Shown: positions 16,893 through 24,673 of the stretch, one piece after another | How positions within the stretch are numbered: position 1 is the stretch's first letter | Layout: every line of letters starts with the position of its first letter | NCBI GenBank assembly: GCA_016191085.1 | Contig: JACPPJ010000006.1 | Location: 1-42,555, forward strand | DNA from: Acidobacteriota bacterium | GTDB taxonomy: Bacteria > Acidobacteriota > Terriglobia > 2-12-FULL-54-10 | Length of the DNA: 42,555 bases | Direction of reading: 5' to 3' | Notes under the pieces: model-generated | The model's input: only the letters and a program-made list of their open reading frames with translations | Databases searched by the model: none | What the model was told of the DNA's origin: nothing | Position numbers and translations under genes: made by a program

Positions 16893-17336
16893 TGAGGGCA
16901 GGGTCTATGCTCCGCGCTATCTCGGCTTGAAGATGTGTTGATTAAAACAGAAAGCAATCTAACCGGGGCTGAACTTCTTGGCAACCTGAGGCGGAAGATC
17001 AGACCGGTTGATCAAATTGACCTCGAAACAAATTGTGCCGGGAGCGGACTCTCCGTTTCCATCGTTGAGGTTCACGGTACCCAGCAGGTAGGCCATAAAC
17101 GTATTGTTTAGCCGAGTGGCTTGGCACCATTCGGATGATAAGGGAATTAGCTGCGCCCCGGCCGTTCCCACATAATGATTGCCGAATATAGCCGGATCAG
17201 CCGCATGACAGTAACAATCTCCAAAATCCCAAACGCTGAATCCCAAGACAAATTCTAAACGCAAAATCCCAAACTCCAAAATGCTTTCTTGCGTATTTTG
17301 AACTCGTTTGGAATTGGAGTTTTGCAACGTTGGTTG
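16893..17336. other. Intergenic region with degenerate AT-rich repeat
   Basis: No gene is supported. A minus-strand frame of 122 codons (16959-17327) is open, but its first half is generated by the low-complexity repeat at 17218-17283 and I recognise nothing in its second half. It could be a remnant of a coding sequence. No clear promoter for pyrD was identified. Confidence 0.4.
17218..17283. repeat. Degenerate tandem repeat of AAATCCCAAAC type
   Basis: Four to five imperfect copies of a 10-19 base unit related to CAAAATCCCAAACTCC follow one another, much more AT-rich than the surrounding genes. Translated on minus it gives a spurious LEFG/WDFG pattern. Its function is unknown. Confidence 0.55.
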
Positions 17337-17645
17337 TTACTGCGGCTTAAACCACACCACGGTGGCGCCCCAACTGCCTGCCTCGGCGGGTGCGTCCTGA
17401 TATGATGCCACGAACTCCGTGCGGCTGAGGATGGAGTGAACGATCTCGCGCTGTACCCCGATTCCTTTCCCGTGAATGATACGGACGGTCGTGTATCCTT
17501 TCGTCCTGGCCTCTTCCAGGTACGTCTTCACGGCGTCACCCGTCTCGCGAGGCGCGAAGGTGTGCAGATCAAGAATGTCTGTGATCTCGAGCCGAATCGG
17601 TTCAAGGTCGGGTTCGGGAGCAGCATCTTCGTCTGCTTGTTTCAT
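17337..17645 (-). CDS. Small Smr-domain protein
   Basis: A 102-residue protein that is almost entirely an Smr domain, the module found at the C-terminus of MutS2 and in free-standing nucleases. LDLHTF (about 26-31) and RIIHGKGIGVQR (about 55-66) are the two signature motifs; the HGKG loop and the LDLH acidic residue are associated with nucleic-acid binding and cleavage. Its ATG follows the pcm stop by one base (TGAAATG), so it is coupled to pcm. In this operon it may be a small nuclease or an RNA-binding factor; no substrate can be inferred. Confidence 0.85.
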   Translation of the reverse strand: MKQADEDAAPEPDLEPIRLEITDILDLHTFAPRETGDAVKTYLEEARTKGYTTVRIIHGKGIGVQREIVHSILSRTEFVASYQDAPAEAGSWGATVVWFKPQ

Positions 17646-17646
17646 T

Positions 17647-18507
17647 TCACGTTTTCCCGGCAGGCTCGCTCACCATCGGAACAAAGCGGACGGGGATTAC
17701 TTTGCGTCCGACAATGTGGTCGGAGGTGGTGCTTTTCTCCAGCACCAGCAGGTTTTGTGTTTTTGACTGCTTTCCGACCGGCACCACCATGCGCCCGCCT
17801 CGCTTCAATTGTTCGATCAGCGCCGGAGGAATCTCGGGCGGCGCGGCAGTGACGATGATGTGATCGAATGGCGCGTGCTCAGGCCAGCCCTTATAGCCAT
17901 CTCCAGCTATAACAGAAACGTTCGCGAACCCAAGCTGCTGCAGGCGTGCCGCTGCTTGCGATGCAAGCGCGGGAACAATTTCGATTGAGTAGACCTGCTT
18001 CGCAACGCGCGCCAGCACGGCCGCCTGGTACCCCGAGCCTGTTCCGATCTCCAGCACAGTATCATTTGGTCCCGGCGCCAGCAGTTCCGTCATCAACGCG
18101 ACAATATAAGGTTGAGAAATTGTCTGCTGGAACCCGATCGGCAGGGGCTTGTCTTCGTATGCGTATGCCTTCTGCTCTTCAGGTACAAACAGATGCCGCG
18201 GGACATCGCGCATGATTTGCAGCACGCGGTCATCTTGGATGCCACGGGCTCGAAGCTGTTGGTCTACCATCCGGGTGCGCGCAGCCTCGAAATCCTGCTC
18301 GCGCTGAGCGCTCCGGCTTGGAAAGGAAGCGATCAACGACGGCAGCAGCAGTGCAAAAAATCTGGATAACAGGTTTGCGCGGCGAAGCGGGAAAGCAGTA
18401 CAAGCGCGCGACGAAACATCAGAGCAGGACTTCTCCTGATCGGAAAATGAATTGCGGACGCACTGCCGTCCGGCGTCGAAAACTCGCGCGTTTGATTTAG
18501 GGTTCAT
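17647..18507 (-). CDS. pcm: Protein-L-isoaspartate O-methyltransferase with N-terminal extension
   Basis: Repairs L-isoaspartyl damage in proteins by SAM-dependent methylation. The catalytic part begins near DFEAARTRMVDQQL (about residue 72) and carries GFQQTISQPYIVALM and the SAM-binding VLEIGTGSGYQAAVLA. The mature part has the family's usual length of about 210 residues. In addition there are about 70 residues in front, containing a basic-hydrophobic stretch (RRANLLSRFFALLLPSLIAS) that looks like a signal or anchor. This would place the enzyme outside the cytoplasm. The ATG at 18505-18507 overlaps the end of the upstream 79-residue gene by 11 bases. A TTG five codons earlier is possible. 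A frameshift in the T-run near 18360 might alter the extension. Confidence 0.82.
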   Translation of the reverse strand: MNPKSNARVFDAGRQCVRNSFSDQEKSCSDVSSRACTAFPLRRANLLSRFFALLLPSLIASFPSRSAQREQDFEAARTRMVDQQLRARGIQDDRVLQIMRDVPRHLFVPEEQKAYAYEDKPLPIGFQQTISQPYIVALMTELLAPGPNDTVLEIGTGSGYQAAVLARVAKQVYSIEIVPALASQAAARLQQLGFANVSVIAGDGYKGWPEHAPFDHIIVTAAPPEIPPALIEQLKRGGRMVVPVGKQSKTQNLLVLEKSTTSDHIVGRKVIPVRFVPMVSEPAGKT

Positions 18508-18736
18508 CTTTGGCTGGGCCAAAGAACCAGCGGCCTGTTTCTACCAATTCTGTCTGCCTGGACCAGTCCCACGGGTCCACGTACTCGTAACAGCACTGAA
18601 AGAGGTTGGGAATCTTGGCATGCGGGACATGAATCAGGGCGATGGTGGGGAGCATTTCTTCATCATATGATGCGCTATGGCGTGCACGGCTCGGGCGCAG
18701 ACGGTCGCCAGCGGAGGAACCACGTTCTTCTGCCAT
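18497..18736 (-). CDS. Small protein of unknown function in the fmdE-pcm operon
   Basis: A 79-residue protein, not recognised. Its ATG (18734-18736) has an excellent ribosome site, GGAGGAGG, seven bases upstream. It begins one base after the stop of the FmdE-like gene (TGACATG), and its end overlaps the pcm start by 11 bases. These signals make it a real, translated gene. The N-terminal 25 residues are polar and Arg/Ser-rich. The rest is hydrophobic and aromatic: LPTIALIHVPHAKI, NLFQCCYEYVDPWDW, and RWFFGPAKDEP at the end. It has a Cys pair (CC) and several Trp and Tyr residues, but no transmembrane segment or known motif. Confidence 0.7.
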   Translation of the reverse strand: MAEERGSSAGDRLRPSRARHSASYDEEMLPTIALIHVPHAKIPNLFQCCYEYVDPWDWSRQTELVETGRWFFGPAKDEP

Positions 18737-18737
18737 G

Positions 18738-19352
18738 TCAATCCCTCCTCCCCAATGGAACGGATGATTGCTGTGGTATTGGTGTGTAATATGATTCGCC
18801 GGCGCATGCGCGGCAAAGCCGGCGCCCCTCGCGCACAATCTCGCGTTTGAAGTTGATGCCTTCGCCACATTGATCGCAGAAAACTTTCTCGCTGCGGTAG
18901 CCTGGAAACTCCTCAGGTGGAAGGTTCACCTCCACCCACATCTCGTCAAACAACTCCGCATCTGCGAGCTGCCGGTATGCCGCCATTTGTCGTTGGTTTT
19001 TGTCGGGAATTTCCGGGAAGCACTCGAGCGCGAGATCTTTTGAGGCTTCACGCGCCACCAATCGGATTCCTGTTCCCTTGGATACGTCCACGAACGTGGC
19101 GGCAACCTTGCCCCAGTCGCGAAACTTCAGAGCCCGCTTGCCGAGCCGGCATCCAGTGACGACGGCAACTGCGTCCGTTGCACAGCGATCAATCTCAACA
19201 AAGGTGACCAGGCGCTTGCGTTCTTTGATGGGATCGGTAATCCCCAGCCGCGTCAAGCCCAGCATGGCCATGCGGACACCCAGTATTTGCCCCGCGCAGA
19301 GGTGTCCGTGCGTGCGCTCCGCGTCCTGAACATATTCTTCGAAGCTCTTCAT
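18738..19352 (-). CDS. FmdE-family protein with C-terminal zinc finger
   Basis: A 204-residue protein of the FmdE (formylmethanofuran dehydrogenase subunit E) domain family. The N-terminal signature HGHLCAG lies at 15-21 (His15, His17, Cys19), then DRCATDA at 55-61 and VVTGCRLGKR (Cys68). A C-terminal zinc ribbon follows with Cys159-x2-Cys162 and Cys180-x2-Cys183. Outside methanogens the family is widespread and mostly uncharacterised; some members bind metal or sit in molybdenum or formate-related loci. No molybdopterin genes are near. It is first in the minus-strand operon FmdE-unknown-pcm-smr. The ATG at 19350-19352 is chosen because upstream codons show no family pattern. Confidence 0.85.
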   Translation of the reverse strand: MKSFEEYVQDAERTHGHLCAGQILGVRMAMLGLTRLGITDPIKERKRLVTFVEIDRCATDAVAVVTGCRLGKRALKFRDWGKVAATFVDVSKGTGIRLVAREASKDLALECFPEIPDKNQRQMAAYRQLADAELFDEMWVEVNLPPEEFPGYRSEKVFCDQCGEGINFKREIVREGRRLCRACAGESYYTPIPQQSSVPLGRRD

Positions 19353-19626
19353 CGAATACCGCCGGGCGATTCTGCTAACACTGATTGTGGCAGAGGGAAG
19401 AGGCTGGGTCAATCAGAATCCCAGTCGTGCTAATCTAATTTCGCGGGGGGCCTTAGTATGAAATTCCGGCCATTCTCGAATGGTGCGATGAACCTGTCTC
19501 GAACCAGTCGCTCCCACCGATGTGACTGAAGAAATCTTATAACTGATGAGACCTTGTTGCGGCGGGTTTGAATCTAACTAGCCGACGCGGCGGTGTTGAA
19601 CGTTTACTTCTGGCGTTGGTGGCCAT

Positions 19627-20544
19627 ATGGATTGGCGAGTAAAGGCAATCGTTCAGAAGACTCTCTCAGTAGTTCCCGGCGGAGTGCAGATCAATGGTCT
19701 GCTGCAACGTTGTCTGGGAGATCTCCGCCGGTTTCCCGATCACGTTGAAATTCGCATTCGTGACGCCGAACGGTTGATCCCGCTGGTGAGACGATTGGGC
19801 CTGGAACTCAGCGGATTGGAAATTTGCGAAGTCGGAACCGGCTGGCTCCCGGTGCTTCCCGTTTGTTTTTCGATCAGTGGAATATGGCATTGCACCACTT
19901 TCGATATCCAACGGCACATCTTACCGCAGCTAACGTTGCGCATGGTAGCGCTCCTCGAGCAAGCTCTGCAGCGGATCTCTGCGGCCTCGGCGCGCAGCCT
20001 GGAAGATGTTGCAACGGCATACGCCGAAATCGCCGCGCCATCGTCTGTGGACGAGCTTCTCGATCGCGCGCGGATTACGTACCGGGCTCCCGCTGATGGC
20101 GGAGCAACCGGACTCGCCTGCGGGTCCCAGGACCTGGTCTTCTCTAACAACGTGCTGCAGTACGTCCCTGCGGACGCCATTCTCCCGATCATGCGGGAAA
20201 GCAAACGGATCTTGCGTCCTGGCGGGCTTTCGCTGCACAGCATCAACTGCGGCGATGAATATGCGAACTTTGACCCGAATATCACAGATATGAACTTTCT
20301 GAAGTTTTCGGAAGAAGAATGGAAGTTCTGGAACACATCCTTCATTTTCCAGAACCGCATGCGCCCGGTGGATTTCATTCGAGTCGCGGAAGAAGCCGGC
20401 CTGGAGCTTATTCACGCAGACGTCAAGGTATCGGAAGAATCTTTGGCCGCCCTGCCTCACTTCCCCATTCACCCCACCTTTCAAAAGTACCCGCCCGAGC
20501 AGCTATGCTCGACGTGTGCTTGTTTAGCATTTCGCAAGAATTGA
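19627..20544 (+). CDS. Class I SAM-dependent methyltransferase-like protein
   Basis: A 305-residue protein. The putative SAM motif is LEICEVGTGWLPVLPV (about 63-78), where EVGTG replaces the usual DxGxG, followed by an inserted helical segment (about 105-150). SQDLVFSNNVLQYVPADAI then RILRPGGLSLHSI (about 167-205) are motif II/III-like segments of methyltransferase type 11. The first 60 residues are helical and basic. Its neighbours give no operon context: the FmdE operon is divergent, and the PQQ dehydrogenase begins 457 bases downstream. Substrate unknown. The ATG at 19627 is the first in frame and has no strong ribosome site. Confidence 0.75.
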   Translation: MDWRVKAIVQKTLSVVPGGVQINGLLQRCLGDLRRFPDHVEIRIRDAERLIPLVRRLGLELSGLEICEVGTGWLPVLPVCFSISGIWHCTTFDIQRHILPQLTLRMVALLEQALQRISAASARSLEDVATAYAEIAAPSSVDELLDRARITYRAPADGGATGLACGSQDLVFSNNVLQYVPADAILPIMRESKRILRPGGLSLHSINCGDEYANFDPNITDMNFLKFSEEEWKFWNTSFIFQNRMRPVDFIRVAEEAGLELIHADVKVSEESLAALPHFPIHPTFQKYPPEQLCSTCACLAFRKN

Positions 20545-21001
20545 TTGCGAAGCTGTACGAAAACGGACGCGATCTGCTATTCGAACTGGTCATTCCATGT
20601 GCTACCAACGCCTCTGATGAACCGCTAACGGTATCCGGCGGCGCGGCGAAACTCTGGCCATATGGGTTACCGGCCTTCTTGCTGTATCAGAACGGCATCA
20701 CCACGCACCAAAGGGCCGTGGCCGGAATCGAGAATGTCTCCGGATCGTGCCCTTGTTCAATAGCGATATTAGCGATCCCGTGTTCAAGGCCGGTGCTTCT
20801 GCGTCGAGTACGAGAAACCCTAAGGGGCACCGTGTAGCGAATGAGTTGTCGCATCCTTCGTTGACCGAACTGCAATACACTTCCACCACTATTTCCGGAT
20901 CTTTCACAGTTGACCGCCCGAAGGCGGTAGCGATACTATCGGGCGCGTGACCACAATCAAATTGGAGCGCATTTTCGAGTCACGAAAGAGGTTTGCCGTT
21001 T
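20545..21001. other. Intergenic region before the PQQ dehydrogenase
   Basis: About 457 bases with no supported gene. Open frames on + (the end of 20319-20837, and 20747-20950) have no recognisable motif and may be decayed sequence. A short hairpin ACCGCC-CGAA-GGCGGT lies at 20913-20928 without a T-run, so it is not a classical terminator. Confidence 0.4.
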
Positions 21002-22756
21002 ATGATGAGTCTGATTCTGACCGCGTCTGCAATTCTCGCGTTCATCGCCCCGGCAGTGGCGCAGGTGAAGAACTACAAGCCTGTCACTCAGGAGATGCTC
21101 TTGAATCCCAGTCCCGACGACTGGCTGATGATCAGCCGCACCTATGACCAGCAGCGCTACAGCCCGCTGAAGCAGATCAATCGGCAGAACGTCAGCCAGC
21201 TTCGTATGGCTTGGAGTCGCGGATTCAGCTCCGGCGTGCAGGAGACGGTGCCTCTGGTGCATGACGGTGTGATGTACGTCGTTGCGCCCGGTCCGGTGGT
21301 CCAAGCGCTCGATGCTGCGAACGGTGACCTGATCTGGGAGTACCGGCGCAAGCTTCCCGATGACATGAGAAGCTTCATCGGCGACGCGGGCAGAACCAAA
21401 TGTCTGGCTATATTCGAGGATCTTATCTTCTACACAGCGGAGGACGGTTACATCGTGGCGCTCGGCGCAAAAACCGGCGATCTGCGATGGGAGACGAAGG
21501 TACAGGACTATAAACAGAGGACGCAACACACCTCAGGTCCTATTGTAGTGGAGGGCAAAGTCATCTCCAGCCGCGCTTGCGAAACGCGCGAGGGTTGCTT
21601 CATCCTGGCGTTGGATGCGATGACGGGAAAGGAAGCCTGGAAGTTTTACGTTACCCCGGCGGAAGGCGAGCAGCACGGAGATTCCTGGGGAAGCGTGCCG
21701 ACGGAGAAGCGAGTCGCTGGTAGCTGGGGTCTGCCCGGGTCATACGATCCTGTAAAGCGGATGATCTACTGGGGCGTTGCCAACCCCAAACCGTTTACGC
21801 GCCTGCGCCGGCACAACGGCAACGTTGACGCGGTGCCGCGCTTCGCTCCCGCTGACCTCTACAGCAATTCAACCATCGCGCTCGACTCGGAGAGCGGCAA
21901 ACTCAAGTGGTACTATCAACACCTTCCTGGCGACGATTGGGACCAGGATTACCCGCACGAAAGAGTCCTGGTCCGCACCGCGTTGAATCCCGATCCGGCT
22001 TCTGTCAAGTGGATCAACCCGAAGATCAAATCCGGCGAGCAGCGCGACGTAGCCGTAATGGTCGGCGAGGGCGGAGGCGCATTTGTGCTGGATCGCAATA
22101 CTGGCGAGTTTCTGTGGGCCACTCCGTTTCCTTACGACACGCCTGATTTTCTGATCTCCAAGGTGGATGTCGAAACCGGCAAGACGTATATCAACTGGGA
22201 CAAGGTTTTCAAGAAAAATGGCGATCGCTCTCTGCTTTGCTCCTTTAATACCAAAAGCTACTGGCCCATGGCCTATCATCCGGGGACTAATTCGATATAC
22301 GTCCCGTATACGGATGCCTGTTTGGATATGACCGCCAATGAAAAGAGTCCTCAAGGTTCGGGACCGCGGTTTGGATTGCCGCGGCCCGGCAGCGACCCGA
22401 ACAAGTTCGCGGGCATCGCCAAGATTAATCTCTCGACTGGCAAGATGCAGCGAATCTACGAAGCACAGATGCCCGGCAACGGCGCAATGCTGGCCACCGC
22501 TGGGAACCTGGTGTTTTGGGGTGATCTCGACAGACGATTCCGTGCCTTCGACGCCGAAACGGGCAAGATTCTGTGGCAGGCCATCATTGGCGGAGTCACG
22601 CAGATGAGCACGATCACGTACGCGGTGAATGGGAAACAGTATGTGGCAGTAATCGCGTCTGAAGGCCGATCCGGTACCAGCGGCTTGCTGTCAATGGCCA
22701 AAGGCCTGAAGATCCCGCGCAATTTCAACGCGCTTTACGTGTTCGCGCTGCCGTAG
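21002..22756 (+). CDS. PQQ-dependent alcohol dehydrogenase, exported
   Basis: An eight-bladed beta-propeller quinoprotein of 584 residues from the ATG at 21002, with a signal peptide (LILTASAILAFIAPAVAQ) placing it in the periplasm. Blade-type repeats are frequent: LDAANGDLIWEY, LGAKTGDLRWETK, LDAMTGKEAWKF, LDSESGKLKWYYQ, FDAETGKILWQ. LPGDDWDQDY carries the expected catalytic Asp (about 314) and a second Asp two residues on (about 316), the pattern linked to lanthanide dependence. The paired Cys of classic methanol dehydrogenase is not seen at the equivalent place (TKCLAIF has one Cys). No heme domain is fused, so a separate cytochrome would take electrons. Substrate unknown. AGAGG lies about ten bases upstream. 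Confidence 0.9.
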   Translation: MMSLILTASAILAFIAPAVAQVKNYKPVTQEMLLNPSPDDWLMISRTYDQQRYSPLKQINRQNVSQLRMAWSRGFSSGVQETVPLVHDGVMYVVAPGPVVQALDAANGDLIWEYRRKLPDDMRSFIGDAGRTKCLAIFEDLIFYTAEDGYIVALGAKTGDLRWETKVQDYKQRTQHTSGPIVVEGKVISSRACETREGCFILALDAMTGKEAWKFYVTPAEGEQHGDSWGSVPTEKRVAGSWGLPGSYDPVKRMIYWGVANPKPFTRLRRHNGNVDAVPRFAPADLYSNSTIALDSESGKLKWYYQHLPGDDWDQDYPHERVLVRTALNPDPASVKWINPKIKSGEQRDVAVMVGEGGGAFVLDRNTGEFLWATPFPYDTPDFLISKVDVETGKTYINWDKVFKKNGDRSLLCSFNTKSYWPMAYHPGTNSIYVPYTDACLDMTANEKSPQGSGPRFGLPRPGSDPNKFAGIAKINLSTGKMQRIYEAQMPGNGAMLATAGNLVFWGDLDRRFRAFDAETGKILWQAIIGGVTQMSTITYAVNGKQYVAVIASEGRSGTSGLLSMAKGLKIPRNFNALYVFALP

Positions 22757-22786
22757 CCAGCAACGAGCCAGCGGACTACGCCTCGG

Positions 22787-22814
22787 GCCTCGGCTCTCCG
22801 GGGCTTTTCATTTT
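22787..22814 (+). terminator. Terminator after the PQQ dehydrogenase
   Basis: GCCTCGG (22787-22793) pairs with CCGGGGC (22798-22804), with one G-T pair, around a CTCT loop, followed by TTTTCATTTT. It lies between the convergent dehydrogenase and cimA genes. Confidence 0.6.
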
Positions 22815-22881
22815 CGCAACTTACAAACGAGGGATGCCGCCCCATGGCGGCGCATCAGGACAGCGGGATCCTGGCGCTACG

Positions 22882-24492
22882 TCAATGGCGCACCGCGGCT
22901 ACTCGGGCGCTGGCCTGAATCAACAAGTGGGCATATGCGAAGCTGTCCGCCAGCGCCTTCCACGACGCGTCCACGATGTTCTCGTCAACTCCCACCGTGC
23001 CGAACCGCTTGTCGCCGATCCTCGATTCGATTAACACGCGCACTTTTGCGGCAGTGCCCCGCTGCTCTGGAATGATACGAACTTTGTAATCCTCAAGGCG
23101 CAACCCGGCGAGTTCCGGATATTTGCTGATCAGCGCCGAGCGCAGCGCCAGATCGAGCGCGTTCACGGGACCATCGCCGTAGGCCATGGTGGTGACTTCG
23201 TCGCCGTTGACTTTGATTTTAACCACGGCGCAGGATTCCGATTCTCCTGCTGTTCTGCGGCTGACGTTGATGCGGTACTCCACCAGTTTGAAGATGGCGG
23301 TATCTTCGCCGCGTAGGCTCCGAATGAGTAAATCGAGCGATGCGTCCGCAGCCTCAAACGCGTAGCCTTGGTGCTCCAGTCCCTTGATCTTGTTCAATAC
23401 GACTTTGGCGATCGGATCGCGCTTCTTAATGCCAAAGCCTTCCAGCGCTTCGATATGAGCAGTCCCGGCGAGGTCCGATACCAGGAACTGTCTTCTGTTT
23501 CCCACCGACTCGGGCTCAATGTGCTCGTACAATCGCGGGTTCTTCAGCACCGCGTCCACGTGCACGCCGCCTTTGTGCGCGAACGCGAGACCCCCAACAT
23601 ACGGTTGCTGAGGGTTGCCGGGCAGGTTGGCGATTTCATAGACAAAGCGTGACAGCGCCGTCAATTGAGAAACGTCAATGTGCCCCTTGGTGGCGATGTT
23701 ACGTTTATATAAGTTCGCAAGTATGGTCACCAGGTTGGCGTTACCCACTCGCTCCCCGATACCGTTGATGGTGCCCTGGACCATATCTGCGCCCTCATAC
23801 ACGGCGCTCATGCTATTGGCGGTTCCGTAGCCGCTGTCGTTATGCGCATGAATCCCGAGCTTCGCGTTGGGCAACTCGGCGCGGACCCGTCGAATCATCT
23901 CAGCCAAAGCCATGAAGTCGGTGCCGCCGTTGGTGTCACATAGCACCAGAAAAGCAGCGCCCGCTTCGTACGCCGCGCGAAGAGTCTGTAGCGCATACTC
24001 GGCATCCATCTGAAAACCATCAAAGAAATGCTCCGCGTCGTAGATAACTTCTTTGCCGTAGCTCTTCAGGTAGCCCGTTGAATCGGCGATCATGCGCAGG
24101 TTCTCGTCAGCACTCGTTTGCAGCGCCTCCTGCACCTGGAACGGAGAACTCTTGCCGAAGATCGTGACCACGGGTGTGTGGGCCTTGAGCAATGACTGGA
24201 TGTTCTCATCGCGCTCCGGCTGCGTATCCTTCTTGCAAGTGCTGCCGAAGGCCGCCATCTTGGCGTACCGCAGCGGAACGTCGCGCATGGTGTTGAAAAA
24301 CTCGATGTCCTTGGGATTGGAGCCCGGCCAGCCGCCCTCGATGTAATCGAACTTCAATTCGTCGAGCCGTTTGGCAATCTTTACCTTATCTGCGACCGAC
24401 AACGACATGCCGCCGCCCTGCGTACCATCTCTCAACGTGGTGTCATAGATGAGGGTCTGCCGCCTGGCGGTATCTTTGGTGCTAGTGTTCAT
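22882..24492 (-). CDS. cimA: Citramalate synthase
   Basis: Condenses acetyl-CoA and pyruvate to (R)-citramalate, the entry to isoleucine synthesis that bypasses threonine. The protein has 536 residues. The catalytic TIM barrel begins with YDTTLRDGTQ (16-25; Arg21, Asp22) and contains the metal-binding HAHND near residue 214 and NGIGERVGNANL near 250-261. The 'LeuA dimer' regulatory domain follows (about 400-525). DYIEGGWPGSNPKD is typical of the CimA/citramalate branch rather than LeuA. The ATG at 24490-24492 is supported by the family's start. The gene stands alone. Confidence 0.9.
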   Translation of the reverse strand: MNTSTKDTARRQTLIYDTTLRDGTQGGGMSLSVADKVKIAKRLDELKFDYIEGGWPGSNPKDIEFFNTMRDVPLRYAKMAAFGSTCKKDTQPERDENIQSLLKAHTPVVTIFGKSSPFQVQEALQTSADENLRMIADSTGYLKSYGKEVIYDAEHFFDGFQMDAEYALQTLRAAYEAGAAFLVLCDTNGGTDFMALAEMIRRVRAELPNAKLGIHAHNDSGYGTANSMSAVYEGADMVQGTINGIGERVGNANLVTILANLYKRNIATKGHIDVSQLTALSRFVYEIANLPGNPQQPYVGGLAFAHKGGVHVDAVLKNPRLYEHIEPESVGNRRQFLVSDLAGTAHIEALEGFGIKKRDPIAKVVLNKIKGLEHQGYAFEAADASLDLLIRSLRGEDTAIFKLVEYRINVSRRTAGESESCAVVKIKVNGDEVTTMAYGDGPVNALDLALRSALISKYPELAGLRLEDYKVRIIPEQRGTAAKVRVLIESRIGDKRFGTVGVDENIVDASWKALADSFAYAHLLIQASARVAAVRH

Positions 24493-24673
24493 TTCTGCAG
24501 AGTTAAGAAAGGAAGGCCTTCCGCTTCATTTCACTCCCGGATTTTATATGCATAGGGCGCTCGCGGTCAATGCCGCCCTGCGCCGGGTCCGGTCACACGG
24601 CACGTTTCGCGCGTGTTGATTTTTCCTCGAACGTGCCCACCGCAAGCAACATTGCCGTGGCTGCCACGCGCTG

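Noticed and set aside
17218-17283. Possible CRISPR-like repeats
   Set aside because: The units are short, imperfect and contiguous with no spacers; no cas genes are in the window.
16959-17327. Minus-strand frame of 122 codons
   Set aside because: Its first half is produced by a low-complexity repeat and no ribosome site was seen.
20913-20928. Hairpin as terminator of the methyltransferase gene
   Set aside because: The stem is short, has no T-run and lies almost 370 bases downstream of the stop.
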